Below, in pieces: positions 34,341 to 42,063 of a stretch of 64,000 nucleotides of DNA. A program made the position numbers and the translations under genes. Source of the DNA: Parasediminibacterium sp046546515 (GTDB lineage: Bacteria; Bacteroidota; Bacteroidia; Chitinophagales; Chitinophagaceae); the NCBI RefSeq assembly GCF_046546515.1, contig NZ_JBKHKJ010000020.1:34674-98673 (forward strand). Direction: 5' to 3'. Every line of letters starts with the position of its first letter. The first letter of the stretch is position 1. The notes below the pieces were generated by a model that saw only the letters and a program-made list of their open reading frames with translations, made no database searches and was not told the DNA's origin.

Positions 34341-34430
34341 AGTATCGTTGTTTTACCCCCAATCCCCTAAAGGGGGAAGAGGATGAGAAATCGGTCGCTA
34401 AATTCCTAATTCCTAATTTATAATTCTTAA

Positions 34431-35294
34431 TTAAACCTGCCCATTCTTATACACCCCAAATACCTTTATTGCTTCTGTGCAGGAGCATGATGCAAGTGTA
34501 CCCATCACGGCATTAAATTGCGAAAGGGTCGCAAATTCAAGGTCTGCATGGAAACTGTATTTGAAATTGGTGCCAGCTATAGGCATACTCTGCAGTTTGC
34601 TTAGGTTGATGCCGCCATCCGCAATGGTAGCCAACACTTTAGCAAGGCTGCCTTTGGTATGGTCGGTTACAAAATTGATAGAAGCTTTGTTGGCACTTTC
34701 TATTTCATTTGTTTCCGTTGCCCTTTGCAGTATTAAAAACCGGGTATAATTGCTTTTTTGCGTGTGGATATTGGGTACTATAACTTCCAATTCAAACAAA
34801 TCGGCAGCCAATTGGCTGGCTACCGCTGCTATATGTTTGCTTTTGCGTTGATGCACATGCTTGGCACTCAGTGCCGTGTCTTCAGTTTCCACCAGCTTCC
34901 AGTTGCGTTGCCCTAGGTATTCCATGCACTGCTGTATGGCCATGTGGTGGGAGTGTACTTCGTGTATATCTTCCAGTTTTACGCCCGGGTTTACCAACAA
35001 CTGCTGCTGTATAGGTAGATATACCTCGCCTACAATTTTTAATGCGTCTGTATTTTGGAGCAAAGTATAGTTGGGCAATATGCTGCCCGCAATTGAGTTT
35101 TCAATGGCCATCACGCCACCGCCGCTTAAAGTGGCATCACTGGCAATCCTTATTACTTCCCTGAACGTGGCACAGGGTATCACTTGTATTTGGCTGCCAA
35201 AATATTGCTCTGCCGCCACTTGGTGAAAACTGCCTTCATAGCCTTGTATCGACACGCTGCCCTGCATATTCCATTTCACATCCGTCTTGCTCAT
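34431..35294 (-). CDS. pheA: Prephenate dehydratase with ACT domain
   Basis: A 287-residue monofunctional enzyme. The catalytic PDT domain shows SIQGYEGSFHQVAAEQYFG, AIENSIAGSI, EVHSHHMAIQQC and NYTRFLIL; a C-terminal ACT domain (TKGSLAKVLATIADGGINLSKLQSMPI) gives Phe feedback control. It converts prephenate to phenylpyruvate. The start (ATG 35294) is preceded by AAAGGA, a Shine-Dalgarno-like site. It is the first gene of the Phe/Tyr operon; the attenuator lies 130 bp upstream and an R1 repeat lies between. Confidence 0.95.
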   Translation of the reverse strand: MSKTDVKWNMQGSVSIQGYEGSFHQVAAEQYFGSQIQVIPCATFREVIRIASDATLSGGGVMAIENSIAGSILPNYTLLQNTDALKIVGEVYLPIQQQLLVNPGVKLEDIHEVHSHHMAIQQCMEYLGQRNWKLVETEDTALSAKHVHQRKSKHIAAVASQLAADLFELEVIVPNIHTQKSNYTRFLILQRATETNEIESANKASINFVTDHTKGSLAKVLATIADGGINLSKLQSMPIAGTNFKYSFHADLEFATLSQFNAVMGTLASCSCTEAIKVFGVYKNGQV

Positions 35295-35310
35295 ATTGTT
35301 CCTTTAATGG

Positions 35311-35380
35311 GTGCATAAAAGTTTTTCACTTTGCCCCTCGCCTTTGGAGAGGGGTTGGGGTGAGGTTTTACTAAAAATTC
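35311..35380. repeat. R1 repeat in the pheA leader
   Basis: A full R1 copy with GTGCATAAAAGTTTTTC lead-in, shared with copies at 39772-39840 and 58352-58415 and a partial lead-in at 63592-63612. It forms a GC-rich stem just before pheA. Confidence 0.8.
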
Positions 35381-35421
35381 GAAAACCTTTTTGCTCCCCT
35401 TTAATCCCTTGCAACAGGGGC

Positions 35422-35452
35422 AAAAAAAATCCCAACCATTTAGGCAGGGATT
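35422..35452 (-). terminator. Attenuator terminator of the pheA operon
   Basis: Minus strand: AATCCC (35447-35452), loop TGCCTAAATGGT, TGGGATT (35428-35434), then eight Ts. The left arm is also the right half of the competing antiterminator (35444-35456 pairs with 35488-35499). Choice of fold would depend on whether the ribosome stalls in the leader peptide. Confidence 0.85.
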
Positions 35453-35499
35453 GTATCTCGTTTGTTATTACTTTTTTAGTATTTACAATACAACCCTGC
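35444..35499 (-). promoter_or_regulatory. Antiterminator of the pheA leader
   Basis: GCAGGGTTGTAT (35488-35499 on the minus strand) pairs with ATACAATCCCTGC (35444-35456), all bases but one bulge, spanning the end of the leader peptide. When formed it sequesters the left arm of the terminator. Confidence 0.85.
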
Positions 35500-35554
35500 T
35501 ACTTTTTTCAAAGTAGTAATAAAAGAAAAAACCAAAGATTGTATTTGCTATCAT
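35483..35554 (-). CDS. Phe/Tyr leader peptide of the pheA operon
   Basis: A 23-residue frame, MIANTIFGFFFYYYFEKSSRVVL, with five Phe and three Tyr among nine residues from position 7 to 15. Translation of such runs reports charged tRNA-Phe and tRNA-Tyr. Stalling there would leave the 3' part free to form the antiterminator. The AUG lies about 12 nt after the predicted transcription start, the stop is next to the antiterminator arm, and the operon makes both amino acids, so the design is coherent. No Shine-Dalgarno is evident, normal for the phylum. To my knowledge dual Phe/Tyr leaders are rarely described. Confidence 0.85.
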   Translation of the reverse strand: MIANTIFGFFFYYYFEKSSRVVL

Positions 35555-35570
35555 GTTTGTCATCAGGCTT

Positions 35571-35601
35571 CAAATATAGGCATAGGTTGTAATGTGGCAA
35601 A
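35571..35601 (-). promoter_or_regulatory. Promoter of the pheA operon
   Basis: TTTG (35598-35601), 19-nt spacer, TATATTTG (35571-35578): consensus -33 and -7 boxes. Predicted start about 35566, twelve bases before the leader AUG. Confidence 0.8.
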
Positions 35602-35754
35602 TATTTTTTAGTAAAGAGGGTATTAAAGTTGTTTTTGAATGCGTTTAAAAGTAAATCTTTTGAAAACTAGAAGATATATTTGTAAGGTTGAAAAACCGAA
35701 TTTCAGTTTACTCAATTCTAGGGTTTTATTAACTGGGATATATACAATCATTGC

Positions 35755-36381
35755 ATGAACGAAATAGAAAAAAAATTGAGGATGAAAACCATATTTATTT
35801 CTGGAAGTGCCGAAAGCTATGGACAGTGGAACAAAGCCGAGGCAGAATCTTTCATATACCTGTTAAGCAAAAAAATAGTTGCAGCAAATTATAAAATTGT
35901 GAATGGTTTTGGCTGGGGCATTGGCCGCACAGTCATTAACGGTGCTTTGGAAGCAGTTTATGAAAAGCCCACAAAATACACAAAAGACCAACTGATTTTA
36001 AAGCCATTTCCTAAATTGGAAACCGAAGAAAAGCCCATACCTATACTTTGGGACGAATACAGGCAAAAAATGATTTCATTGGCAGGGATTGCTATTTTTA
36101 TTTTTGGAAATAAGCAAGACAAAGAAGGAAATATTGTAGCTGCAAACGGAGTGATGCGGGAATTTGAAATTGCTACCCAGCAAGGTTTGATCCCAATACC
36201 CATTGCAGCATCGGGCTATGCAAGCAACGATATTTTCAATCAAATATTTGCCAATCCAGAGAAATATTATGCTGGCGTAGAATGGATAATGCCATTTATA
36301 AAAGAACTAGCAACAGAAAAACTAATGATAAATGAACTGGTGCAAAAAATAGTGTTGATGATACATAAATTAAATAAATAA
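35755..36381 (+). CDS. Stand-alone SLOG (STALD) protein like the sensor domain of Thoeris ThsA
   Basis: A 208-residue single-domain protein. Motifs follow the C-terminal SLOG domain of ThsA: FISGS (14-18), NGFGWGIGRTVINGALE (50-66), LKPFP (82-86), LWDEYRQKMISLAGIAIFIFGNK (98-120), NGVMREFEIATQQG (131-144) and IPIAASG (148-154). In Thoeris this domain binds a cyclic ADP-ribose isomer made by the TIR protein and activates an attached Sir2 NADase. No Sir2, membrane or other effector domain is present here: the gene starts with MNEIEKKLRMKTIF and the preceding 150 bases have no coding continuation. The TIR gene follows 7 bases downstream. Function in signalling is inferred from the family. Confidence 0.85.
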   Translation: MNEIEKKLRMKTIFISGSAESYGQWNKAEAESFIYLLSKKIVAANYKIVNGFGWGIGRTVINGALEAVYEKPTKYTKDQLILKPFPKLETEEKPIPILWDEYRQKMISLAGIAIFIFGNKQDKEGNIVAANGVMREFEIATQQGLIPIPIAASGYASNDIFNQIFANPEKYYAGVEWIMPFIKELATEKLMINELVQKIVLMIHKLNK

Positions 36382-36388
36382 ATAAAGC

Positions 36389-37012
36389 GTGGCAAGACGT
36401 GTTTTTTTTAGCTTCGACTACCAAGATATTATTGAATTCAGGGGGAATGTAGTACGCAACCATACCCTTACGAAAGATAACTACGCTGGTTGTTTTGACG
36501 CTTCCATTTGGGAAGAAGCAAAAAAAACAAGCGAGGTCGCACTAAAAAGGTTAATCAACAGGTGCTTAAAAAATACATCTGTTACCTGTGTCTTGGTAGG
36601 GTCTGATACTTATGACAGGCGATGGGTATATTATGAAATAATGAAAAGCCTAAAAAAGGGTAACCACCTGCTTGCCATACACATCAACACTATCAAAGGG
36701 AAGGACGGTAAAACAAAGCCAAAAGGGAGAAATCCATTCTATTATTTGGGTTATTCATTCGATAAAAAAGGAAAAAAACTAAACCTCCATTATTTGGATG
36801 CAGATAAATGGGTAAAGTACCCAGACTTGGCGGGCTGGCATGTAAGGCAAGTAGAAGAAAAAGACCGGGATAAAATATTCAGGTTATCAGATATTTGCCC
36901 TATTTACGACTGGGTTGAAGATGGTGGATACGAACATTTTTCGGCTTGGGTAGAAACGCCTGTTAAAAAAAATGTGCTTCCTGTTAGGGATAGAAAGAAA
37001 AAAATCATATAA
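36389..37012 (+). CDS. TIR-like (DUF1863) protein, Thoeris ThsB type
   Basis: A 207-residue protein with the ThsB layout: RRVFFSFDYQDIIEFRGNVVRN at the N-terminus, FDASIWEEAKKTSEVALKRLI, TSVTCVLVGSDTYDRRWVYYEI with the candidate catalytic Glu (E83), HLLAIHINTIKG, and GRNPFYYLGY. ThsB enzymes sense phage and convert NAD+ to a cyclic ADP-ribose isomer. It starts at GTG 36389, seven bases after the SLOG gene, so the two are cotranscribed. The C-terminal third (KYPDLAGW...FSAWVETPVKK) is specific to this group. Confidence 0.88.
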   Translation: MARRVFFSFDYQDIIEFRGNVVRNHTLTKDNYAGCFDASIWEEAKKTSEVALKRLINRCLKNTSVTCVLVGSDTYDRRWVYYEIMKSLKKGNHLLAIHINTIKGKDGKTKPKGRNPFYYLGYSFDKKGKKLNLHYLDADKWVKYPDLAGWHVRQVEEKDRDKIFRLSDICPIYDWVEDGGYEHFSAWVETPVKKNVLPVRDRKKKII

Positions 37013-37177
37013 ACTAGTTTCATCCTGGATATAAAAGCGGTAGTGAAGCCAATGCAATTATTGCTTTGACAAAGCAACTTAAGTAAGAAGAAGCTATTTT
37101 TGTTCTCAATTACAAAAAAGGAAATAATTTAATACCAATACATAGCCCATTATTTTATTAATTAACATTTACTAGGT

Positions 37178-37582
37178 ATGGCACAAAAAAAGAAAAACGG
37201 TTACCTTGAAGCAAAAAGGTACGTTGAAAATGCGAGGGAGATACTCTCTACAAAAGCTGGCAAAGACGGAGAGTTTTATTCAGACCCAAAATATGTAAAA
37301 ATGGCATGCAAAACCGCTTATTCAGGCGTACTGGTTGCACTTGACGAAGTATTGCATGGAAAAGAAAAAGGCAAAAGGGCAGATGTAATAAAGTACAGGA
37401 CAGCACTGGGCGAAAAAAACAAAACCATGCTCAGTTATTTTAACAGTGCCTACAACCTGCTGCATTTGGTAGGTGGATACGATGGCGAATTGAAGGTAAG
37501 TGTGTCCCAAGAGGGGCTATCAATTGCCGAGAAATTAATTGAATGGGTAGGCAGTACTATGGGAACTGCTGCACAAGCATAG
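37178..37582 (+). CDS. DUF5618 family alpha-helical protein
   Basis: A 134-residue helical protein: EAKRYVENAREILSTKAGKDGEFYSDPKYVKMACKTAYSGVLVALDEVL and HLVGGYDGELKVSVSQEGLSIAEKLIEWV. This matches DUF5618 as I recall it; function unknown. The fold resembles HEPN-type four-helix bundles, but the RxxxxH catalytic motif is not present. A 165-bp gap separates it from the TIR gene, so cotranscription is uncertain; it could be an effector of the system, or an independent gene. Confidence 0.7.
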   Translation: MAQKKKNGYLEAKRYVENAREILSTKAGKDGEFYSDPKYVKMACKTAYSGVLVALDEVLHGKEKGKRADVIKYRTALGEKNKTMLSYFNSAYNLLHLVGGYDGELKVSVSQEGLSIAEKLIEWVGSTMGTAAQA

Positions 37583-37768
37583 AAAATATTAATGATGCGA
37601 TTAAAAACCTGTTATACTAATAAAAAAGGGTTTCTAATCTCATTACTTACTTTCGCAGCCGTTGATGAGTTTTCTTATCAAGTAAAAAAGGGCGGTTTCA
37701 AATTATTATAAAATCCTTTGTACCTCTTTGTGTTTTCGTGCCTTTGTGGCAAATAATAAAATAGCTTT

Positions 37769-39004
37769 ATGTCATTATACGCTCAACGGGGGGTGTCTGC
37801 CCAAAAAGAAGAAGTACATGCGGCAATTAAAAACCTAGATGCAGGTTTATATGCCCATGCATTTTGCAAAATGTACCCTGATTATTTGGGTGGCAATGCA
37901 GAATGGGTAAACATAAGCCATGCCGATGGCGCTGGCACTAAAAGCATATTGGCTTACCTCTATTGGAAAGAAATAGGCGATGTTTCTGTTTGGAAGGGCA
38001 TTGCACAGGATGCGGTTGCTATGAATCTGGACGATTTGTTATGCGTGGGGGTATATGATAACCTACTTTTTTCCTCCACCATCGACCGGAACAAAGCTGT
38101 GATACCCGGCGAGGTGCTGGCTGCTGTTATTGACGGCACACAAGATTTCTTTAACCAACTAAAAGAATATGGCGTAAACATCCACTACCTTGGTGGCGAA
38201 ACCGCTGACGTGGGCGATGTAGTAAGGACTATTGCCGTAAACGGCACCATGACCGCCCGTTGGCCTAAAAGCAAATTAATTACAAACGACAAGATAAAAG
38301 CAGGCAATGTAATAGTAGGTTTTTCTAGTAGTGGGCAGGCCGCTTACGAAACGGCTTATAATAGTGGGCTAGGCAGCAATGGCCTTACCAGTGCAAGGCA
38401 CGATGTGTTGAGCAAATATTACGCGCAGAAATACCCAGAAACCTTTGAACCGACGTTAAAGGATGAAGTGGTGTATATTGGTAAGAACAAACTAGAGGAC
38501 TTGTTCTCCGTTGAGCTTTCACCGTTAACCGATGGGGGAAATACGCAGTTCACTGTAAACGGTCAACAGTCAACGGTCATCAGTCAACAGTCAACCATTG
38601 GCCAGCTATTGCTTAGCCCAACCCGCACTTATGCCCCCTTATTAAAAATATTGCTCGAAAGCCATTTTGATGCCATTGATGGCATTATCCATTGTAGTGG
38701 GGGCGGGCAAACGAAGTGCATGAAATATTTGCCCACTACATTAAAAATAGTAAAGGACAACCTGTTTGATGTGCCATCAATTTTTCAATTGATACAGCAA
38801 AACTCCGGGGCAGACTACAAGGAAATGTACCAAGTATTTAACATGGGACATAGGTTGGAGATATTTACCAATGAAAATGCCGCAAAGGAAATGATAACCA
38901 TAGCACTGCAATTGGGCATAGAGGCAAAAATTGTAGGAAGTGTTTACGCCTCAGATAAAAAAGAATTGGTTTTAAGCGGTAACTTTGGCGAAATAATATA
39001 TTAG
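37769..39004 (+). CDS. purM: AIR synthase (PurM-type) with a repeat-derived insertion
   Basis: A 411-residue enzyme of purine synthesis converting FGAM to AIR with ATP. Recognisable parts are HADGAGTKSILAYLYWKEIGD, WKGIAQDAVAMNLDDLLCVG, HYLGGETADVGDVVRT, LSPTRTYAPLLKILL, HCSGGGQTKCM and YQVFNMGHRLEIF. The Bacteroidetes form is longer than the E. coli one. Residues about 252-279 interrupt the loop before LSPTRTY; of these, 265-276 (GQQSTVISQQST) are read from five 7-nt GTCAACA-type units (38561-38595), a repeat otherwise intergenic. An FtsE-like gene follows 49 bp later. Confidence 0.9.
   Translation: MSLYAQRGVSAQKEEVHAAIKNLDAGLYAHAFCKMYPDYLGGNAEWVNISHADGAGTKSILAYLYWKEIGDVSVWKGIAQDAVAMNLDDLLCVGVYDNLLFSSTIDRNKAVIPGEVLAAVIDGTQDFFNQLKEYGVNIHYLGGETADVGDVVRTIAVNGTMTARWPKSKLITNDKIKAGNVIVGFSSSGQAAYETAYNSGLGSNGLTSARHDVLSKYYAQKYPETFEPTLKDEVVYIGKNKLEDLFSVELSPLTDGGNTQFTVNGQQSTVISQQSTIGQLLLSPTRTYAPLLKILLESHFDAIDGIIHCSGGGQTKCMKYLPTTLKIVKDNLFDVPSIFQLIQQNSGADYKEMYQVFNMGHRLEIFTNENAAKEMITIALQLGIEAKIVGSVYASDKKELVLSGNFGEIIY
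38561..38595 (+). repeat. Five GTCAACA heptads inside purM
   Basis: GGTCAAC, AGTCAAC, GGTCATC, AGTCAAC, AGTCAAC in succession within the coding sequence. Their 35-nt length is not a multiple of three, so flanking bases were also gained to keep the frame. Confidence 0.85.
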
Positions 39005-39053
39005 TTCATATTGTACTTTGGTTTATTGGTCAATATTAAAAACTAAAATTGTA

Positions 39054-39740
39054 ATGGCAGAAACAGTAATATCATTAGAAAACGTAAATATATTCCAAGG
39101 GCAAAACTTGATTTTGCAGGACGTAAACTTTACCGTTGAAAAAGGCGAGTTTGTATATCTGGTAGGAAAAACCGGCACGGGAAAAAGTAGCCTTTTAAAA
39201 ACATTATATGGAGAACTAAGCTTGCAAGAAGGCAAAGCCAGCGTGGTAGGGTTTGACCTAAGCGACATGGACTGGAAAAAAGTGCCTTTCCTGCGGAGGA
39301 ACCTAGGGGTGGTTTTCCAGGATTTTCAATTATTGACTGACAGAAATGTTTATGACAACCTGAAATTTGTACTAAAAGCTACAGGTTGGAAAAACGAGCA
39401 GCTAATAGAAGAAAAAATAAACGATGTATTAGACAAAGTAGGCCTAAAAAGCAAAGGCTTTAAAATGCCTTTTGAAATGAGTGGAGGCGAGCAGCAACGG
39501 GTGGATATTGCCCGTGCATTGCTCAACTCCCCCAAGCTGATACTGGCAGACGAACCTACAGGTAACCTAGACCCCGAAACCAGCGACGAGATTATGCAGC
39601 TTCTTTTCCAGATTGGGGAAGATTATGGCACTACCATCCTAATGGCTACCCACGATTTTATTGTTATCAACCGTTACCCATCCCGTATTTTGAAAACCGA
39701 AGGGGGCAAAGTGTTTGACAGTGGGAACTTTGCAAGCTAG
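39054..39740 (+). CDS. ftsE: FtsE-like ABC transporter ATP-binding protein
   Basis: A 228-residue ABC ATPase. GKTGTGKSS (38-46) is Walker A, DFQLL the Q-loop, MSGGEQQRVDIARAL the signature, LILADEPTGNLDPE Walker B, and THD the switch His. The size and DFQLLTDRNVYDNL are typical of FtsE, the partner of FtsX in cell division. No ftsX follows; in Bacteroidetes FtsE and FtsX are often unlinked. The ATG at 39054 is preferred over an upstream TTG at 39018. It lies 49 bp after purM. Confidence 0.85.
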   Translation: MAETVISLENVNIFQGQNLILQDVNFTVEKGEFVYLVGKTGTGKSSLLKTLYGELSLQEGKASVVGFDLSDMDWKKVPFLRRNLGVVFQDFQLLTDRNVYDNLKFVLKATGWKNEQLIEEKINDVLDKVGLKSKGFKMPFEMSGGEQQRVDIARALLNSPKLILADEPTGNLDPETSDEIMQLLFQIGEDYGTTILMATHDFIVINRYPSRILKTEGGKVFDSGNFAS

Positions 39741-39771
39741 TTATGAGTTATGAATGATGAGTTATGGGGGG

Positions 39772-39840
39772 GCTACATAAAAGTTTTTCGCTTTGCTCCT
39801 CGCCTTTGGAGAGGGGTTGGGGTAAGGTTTAACTAAAAAC
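39772..39840. repeat. R1 repeat after ftsE
   Basis: Copy of the repeat with lead-in CATAAAAGTTTTTCGCTTTG and palindrome CTCGCCTTTGGAGAGGGG, preceded by a TGAGTTATGAATG type short repeat (39741-39766). Confidence 0.8.
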
Positions 39841-40003
39841 TGCAAAAACTTTTACCCTTTCATTATTGGTAATATGGTGATAGTAGTATATTATTGCATA
39901 CTATTAAGTTTCCCATCTAAATAACGATGCTTTTATGATTAAGCGTCTAAGCCTGTGATATGATTATAGCAAAACAATATTTTTATTAGTAAAACAAAAA
40001 TGT

Positions 40004-40480
40004 ATGAATGGTATTTTAGGGTTGCATAGTTTGTTGCGCTGGGCTATGGTTATCTTTCTGATTGTAAATATAGTTAGGGTGAACGTGGAGGCAGACCAGC
40101 ACTTTGATGAGCTGGACAAAAAGTGGAGCCTAAGGTTATTAATAACCACACATTTGAACCTAGTTGCAGCTTTGATTTTGTATTTCTTTGGCGAGAATGG
40201 CATACAGATTGTAATCCGGGAAAAATACCAGATGAAAGACGTGATGGAAACAGGATGGCTGCGTTTCTGGATAATAGAACACCCGTTGATGATGCTTATT
40301 TGTATTGCACTAATCACTGTATCCCATAGTTTTTCCAAGAAAATGGATCTTGCACCTGCAAAAAAACATAGGATAATGAGCATTTTATATATATTGGCCT
40401 TGGTTATTATATTAGCCGCGGCGCCTTGGCCTTTTAGGGATGTTAGCATTGCCAGGCCTTGGTTCAGGGGGCTGTATTAA
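40004..40480 (+). CDS. Conserved four-helix membrane protein
   Basis: A 158-residue protein with about four membrane helices: residues 8-28 (LHSLLRWAMVIFLIVNIVRVN), 46-64, 89-106 and 124-142. It resembles small Bacteroidetes membrane proteins with an N-terminal HSLLRW motif; function unknown. Conserved His and Arg in the helices could bind haem or ions but nothing decides this. A terminator follows at 40539. Confidence 0.75.
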   Translation: MNGILGLHSLLRWAMVIFLIVNIVRVNVEADQHFDELDKKWSLRLLITTHLNLVAALILYFFGENGIQIVIREKYQMKDVMETGWLRFWIIEHPLMMLICIALITVSHSFSKKMDLAPAKKHRIMSILYILALVIILAAAPWPFRDVSIARPWFRGLY

Positions 40481-40538
40481 TAATGAGGAATTATGAGTTA
40501 TGAATTATTTGTATTCAAGCATTGACCAAAAAATTTTG

Positions 40539-40564
40539 AAAAGCCCCTTAGCGGGGCTTTTTTA
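40539..40564 (+). terminator. Rho-independent terminator
   Basis: AAAAGCCCC, loop TTAGC, GGGGCTTTT then further Ts, 59 bases after the membrane-protein gene. Confidence 0.9.
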
Positions 40565-40948
40565 TTTGCCTGCTTTTTTTGGAGTGTGCAAGTGTAGTAA
40601 CTTAGTCAAAATAATTTCTAGCCTCGAGCAGGCATCCCTCCCACGCAAAAAAAAAACTGAACCCAGTTTGTGTTGTAATAATTATTTTGTAATAATTTTA
40701 TTTATTCCTTGTTTTTTATTACTTTGTTGTCATAAAAAAATTGCAATAATTTATTTTATTGCAAAAAAATTAGTACAACTTATTAAAACATTTGATGGTG
40801 TACGCAAATTTTTTTAAACAACTTCAAGTAGAGGGATTTAGGTGTAAATTAAAGGTTTCGCCTAAACTTTGCTTTTCGTTGCCCACTTTAGGGGGATGGG
40901 GGCGGGGATTGAGGTGGTGGTTGGGGGAATGGGTAGCGTTTTCTTAAT

Positions 40949-41047
40949 TCCCACCTCGAGGGGTGGCCGCAAGGCCGGGGTGGTTATTCGTGCATCCCCT
41001 TTGCGGCTTCTCTGCGTTTATTGGCTTTGCGAACCTCTGTGGTTAAG
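40949..41047. repeat. Dispersed repeat R2, copy 3
   Basis: Same order and orientation as 22980-23074: CTCGAGGGGTGGCC..GGCCGGGGTGGTTA, then a TTTGCGGCTTCTCTGCG and CTTTGCGAACC segment. Confidence 0.75.
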
Positions 41048-41803
41048 CTCTTTATTTTAGTTAAACCTAAGATGTGTGTACACGCTAGCCCTTGAGGTGT
41101 GGCCTTCAGGCCGGGGCGGTTTCCACACCAGGGTTGCTAACCTGCAAAAGATTGGCAACCCTGCTACATCCTGCATATACTAAAAATAAAACATACTTTA
41201 CGCACATCCCTTTTCCACGCATAATACCGCATACCCCATCCTAAAAAAACTTATGCCAATAAATTCAATATGTTATAATCCCTTATTGAATTGCTGTTTT
41301 TTTTAAATATTCCCAACAGAAATGTAATTTTTACAGCTTTGCACCCCTTAAATGAAGGGTGTCGTTAATAAAATGATAATAAATTAGTAATATTGCGCGT
41401 GCAAACATTGAAGATATAGGCATACCTTTGTGTATATACACGAAATTGTAATATCTCTATCTAAAAAACAACCCCGATTGCCCTGATATTGACAGCTACT
41501 GATAAGTGCAGGCTTGCCTGTGCCTTTTGGTGCAACACCCAAGTACCCGAAAGTTTAAAAACTTTTGGGTACTTGGAACAAAATATAGATAAGTAATGTT
41601 TACAAAATAACGTTACCTACTTAGGCCTGTCAGGTTTCAAAACTTCACAAGCCTCTACTTGGAAAGTTATTTCGGAAACGTTACATAGTACACAGGAATC
41701 TAGATAAGTTTCAAAAATAAAGTCCTTGCATTTTGTCGGGGGCTGGCTCCTTCTCCTTTGGAGAGGGTTTGGGTGAGGTCTCTCTGAAAGGATTTAAAAG
41801 GAT

Positions 41804-42027
41804 GTCTGAACTAGGATTTATAGGATTTAACAGATAAAGGGATTTTAAAGTATTCTCAAATCAAGCAAATCATTTTAATCATTTTAAATCCAAGTTCAGA
41901 CGAGTTATAAGATTAAAAAGGAAAAAATGTCTGAACTAGGATTTATAGGATTTAACAGATTAAAAGGATTTTAAAGTATTCGCAAATCAAGCAAATCATT
42001 TTAATCCCTTTAAATCCAGGTTCAGAC
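41804..42027. repeat. Twin 98-bp foldback repeats upstream of the giant gene
   Basis: Copies 41804-41901 and 41929-42027 are nearly identical, and each has ends GTCTGAAC and GTTCAGAC that pair. They form the last 260 bases before the ATG at 42064 and probably sit in the 5' leader. Similar GTCTGAAC...GTTCAGAC elements are, as I recall, widespread in Bacteroidetes intergenic regions. Confidence 0.85.
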
Positions 42028-42063
42028 AAACAACAAATATTTTACAATAACAACAACGATATT

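Larger units (their letters stand above)
40565..42063. other. Repeat-rich 1.5-kb region before the giant gene
   Basis: No gene is supported. In order: AT-rich sequence with GTAATAATT repeats (40676-40765), an R2 copy (40949-41047), a GTGTACACGCTAGCCC repeat, a GGGTTGCTAACC/GGCAACCC hairpin (41132-41161), a 16-bp-arm hairpin AAGTACCC...GGGTACTT (41550-41577), an R1 copy (about 41748-41780) and two 98-bp foldback repeats (41804-42027). The giant gene's promoter must lie in or before these. Confidence 0.6.

Noticed and set aside
40500..40817. 105-codon frame starting MNYLYSSIDQ
   Set aside because: It crosses the terminator hairpin and AT-rich repeats and has no conserved pattern.
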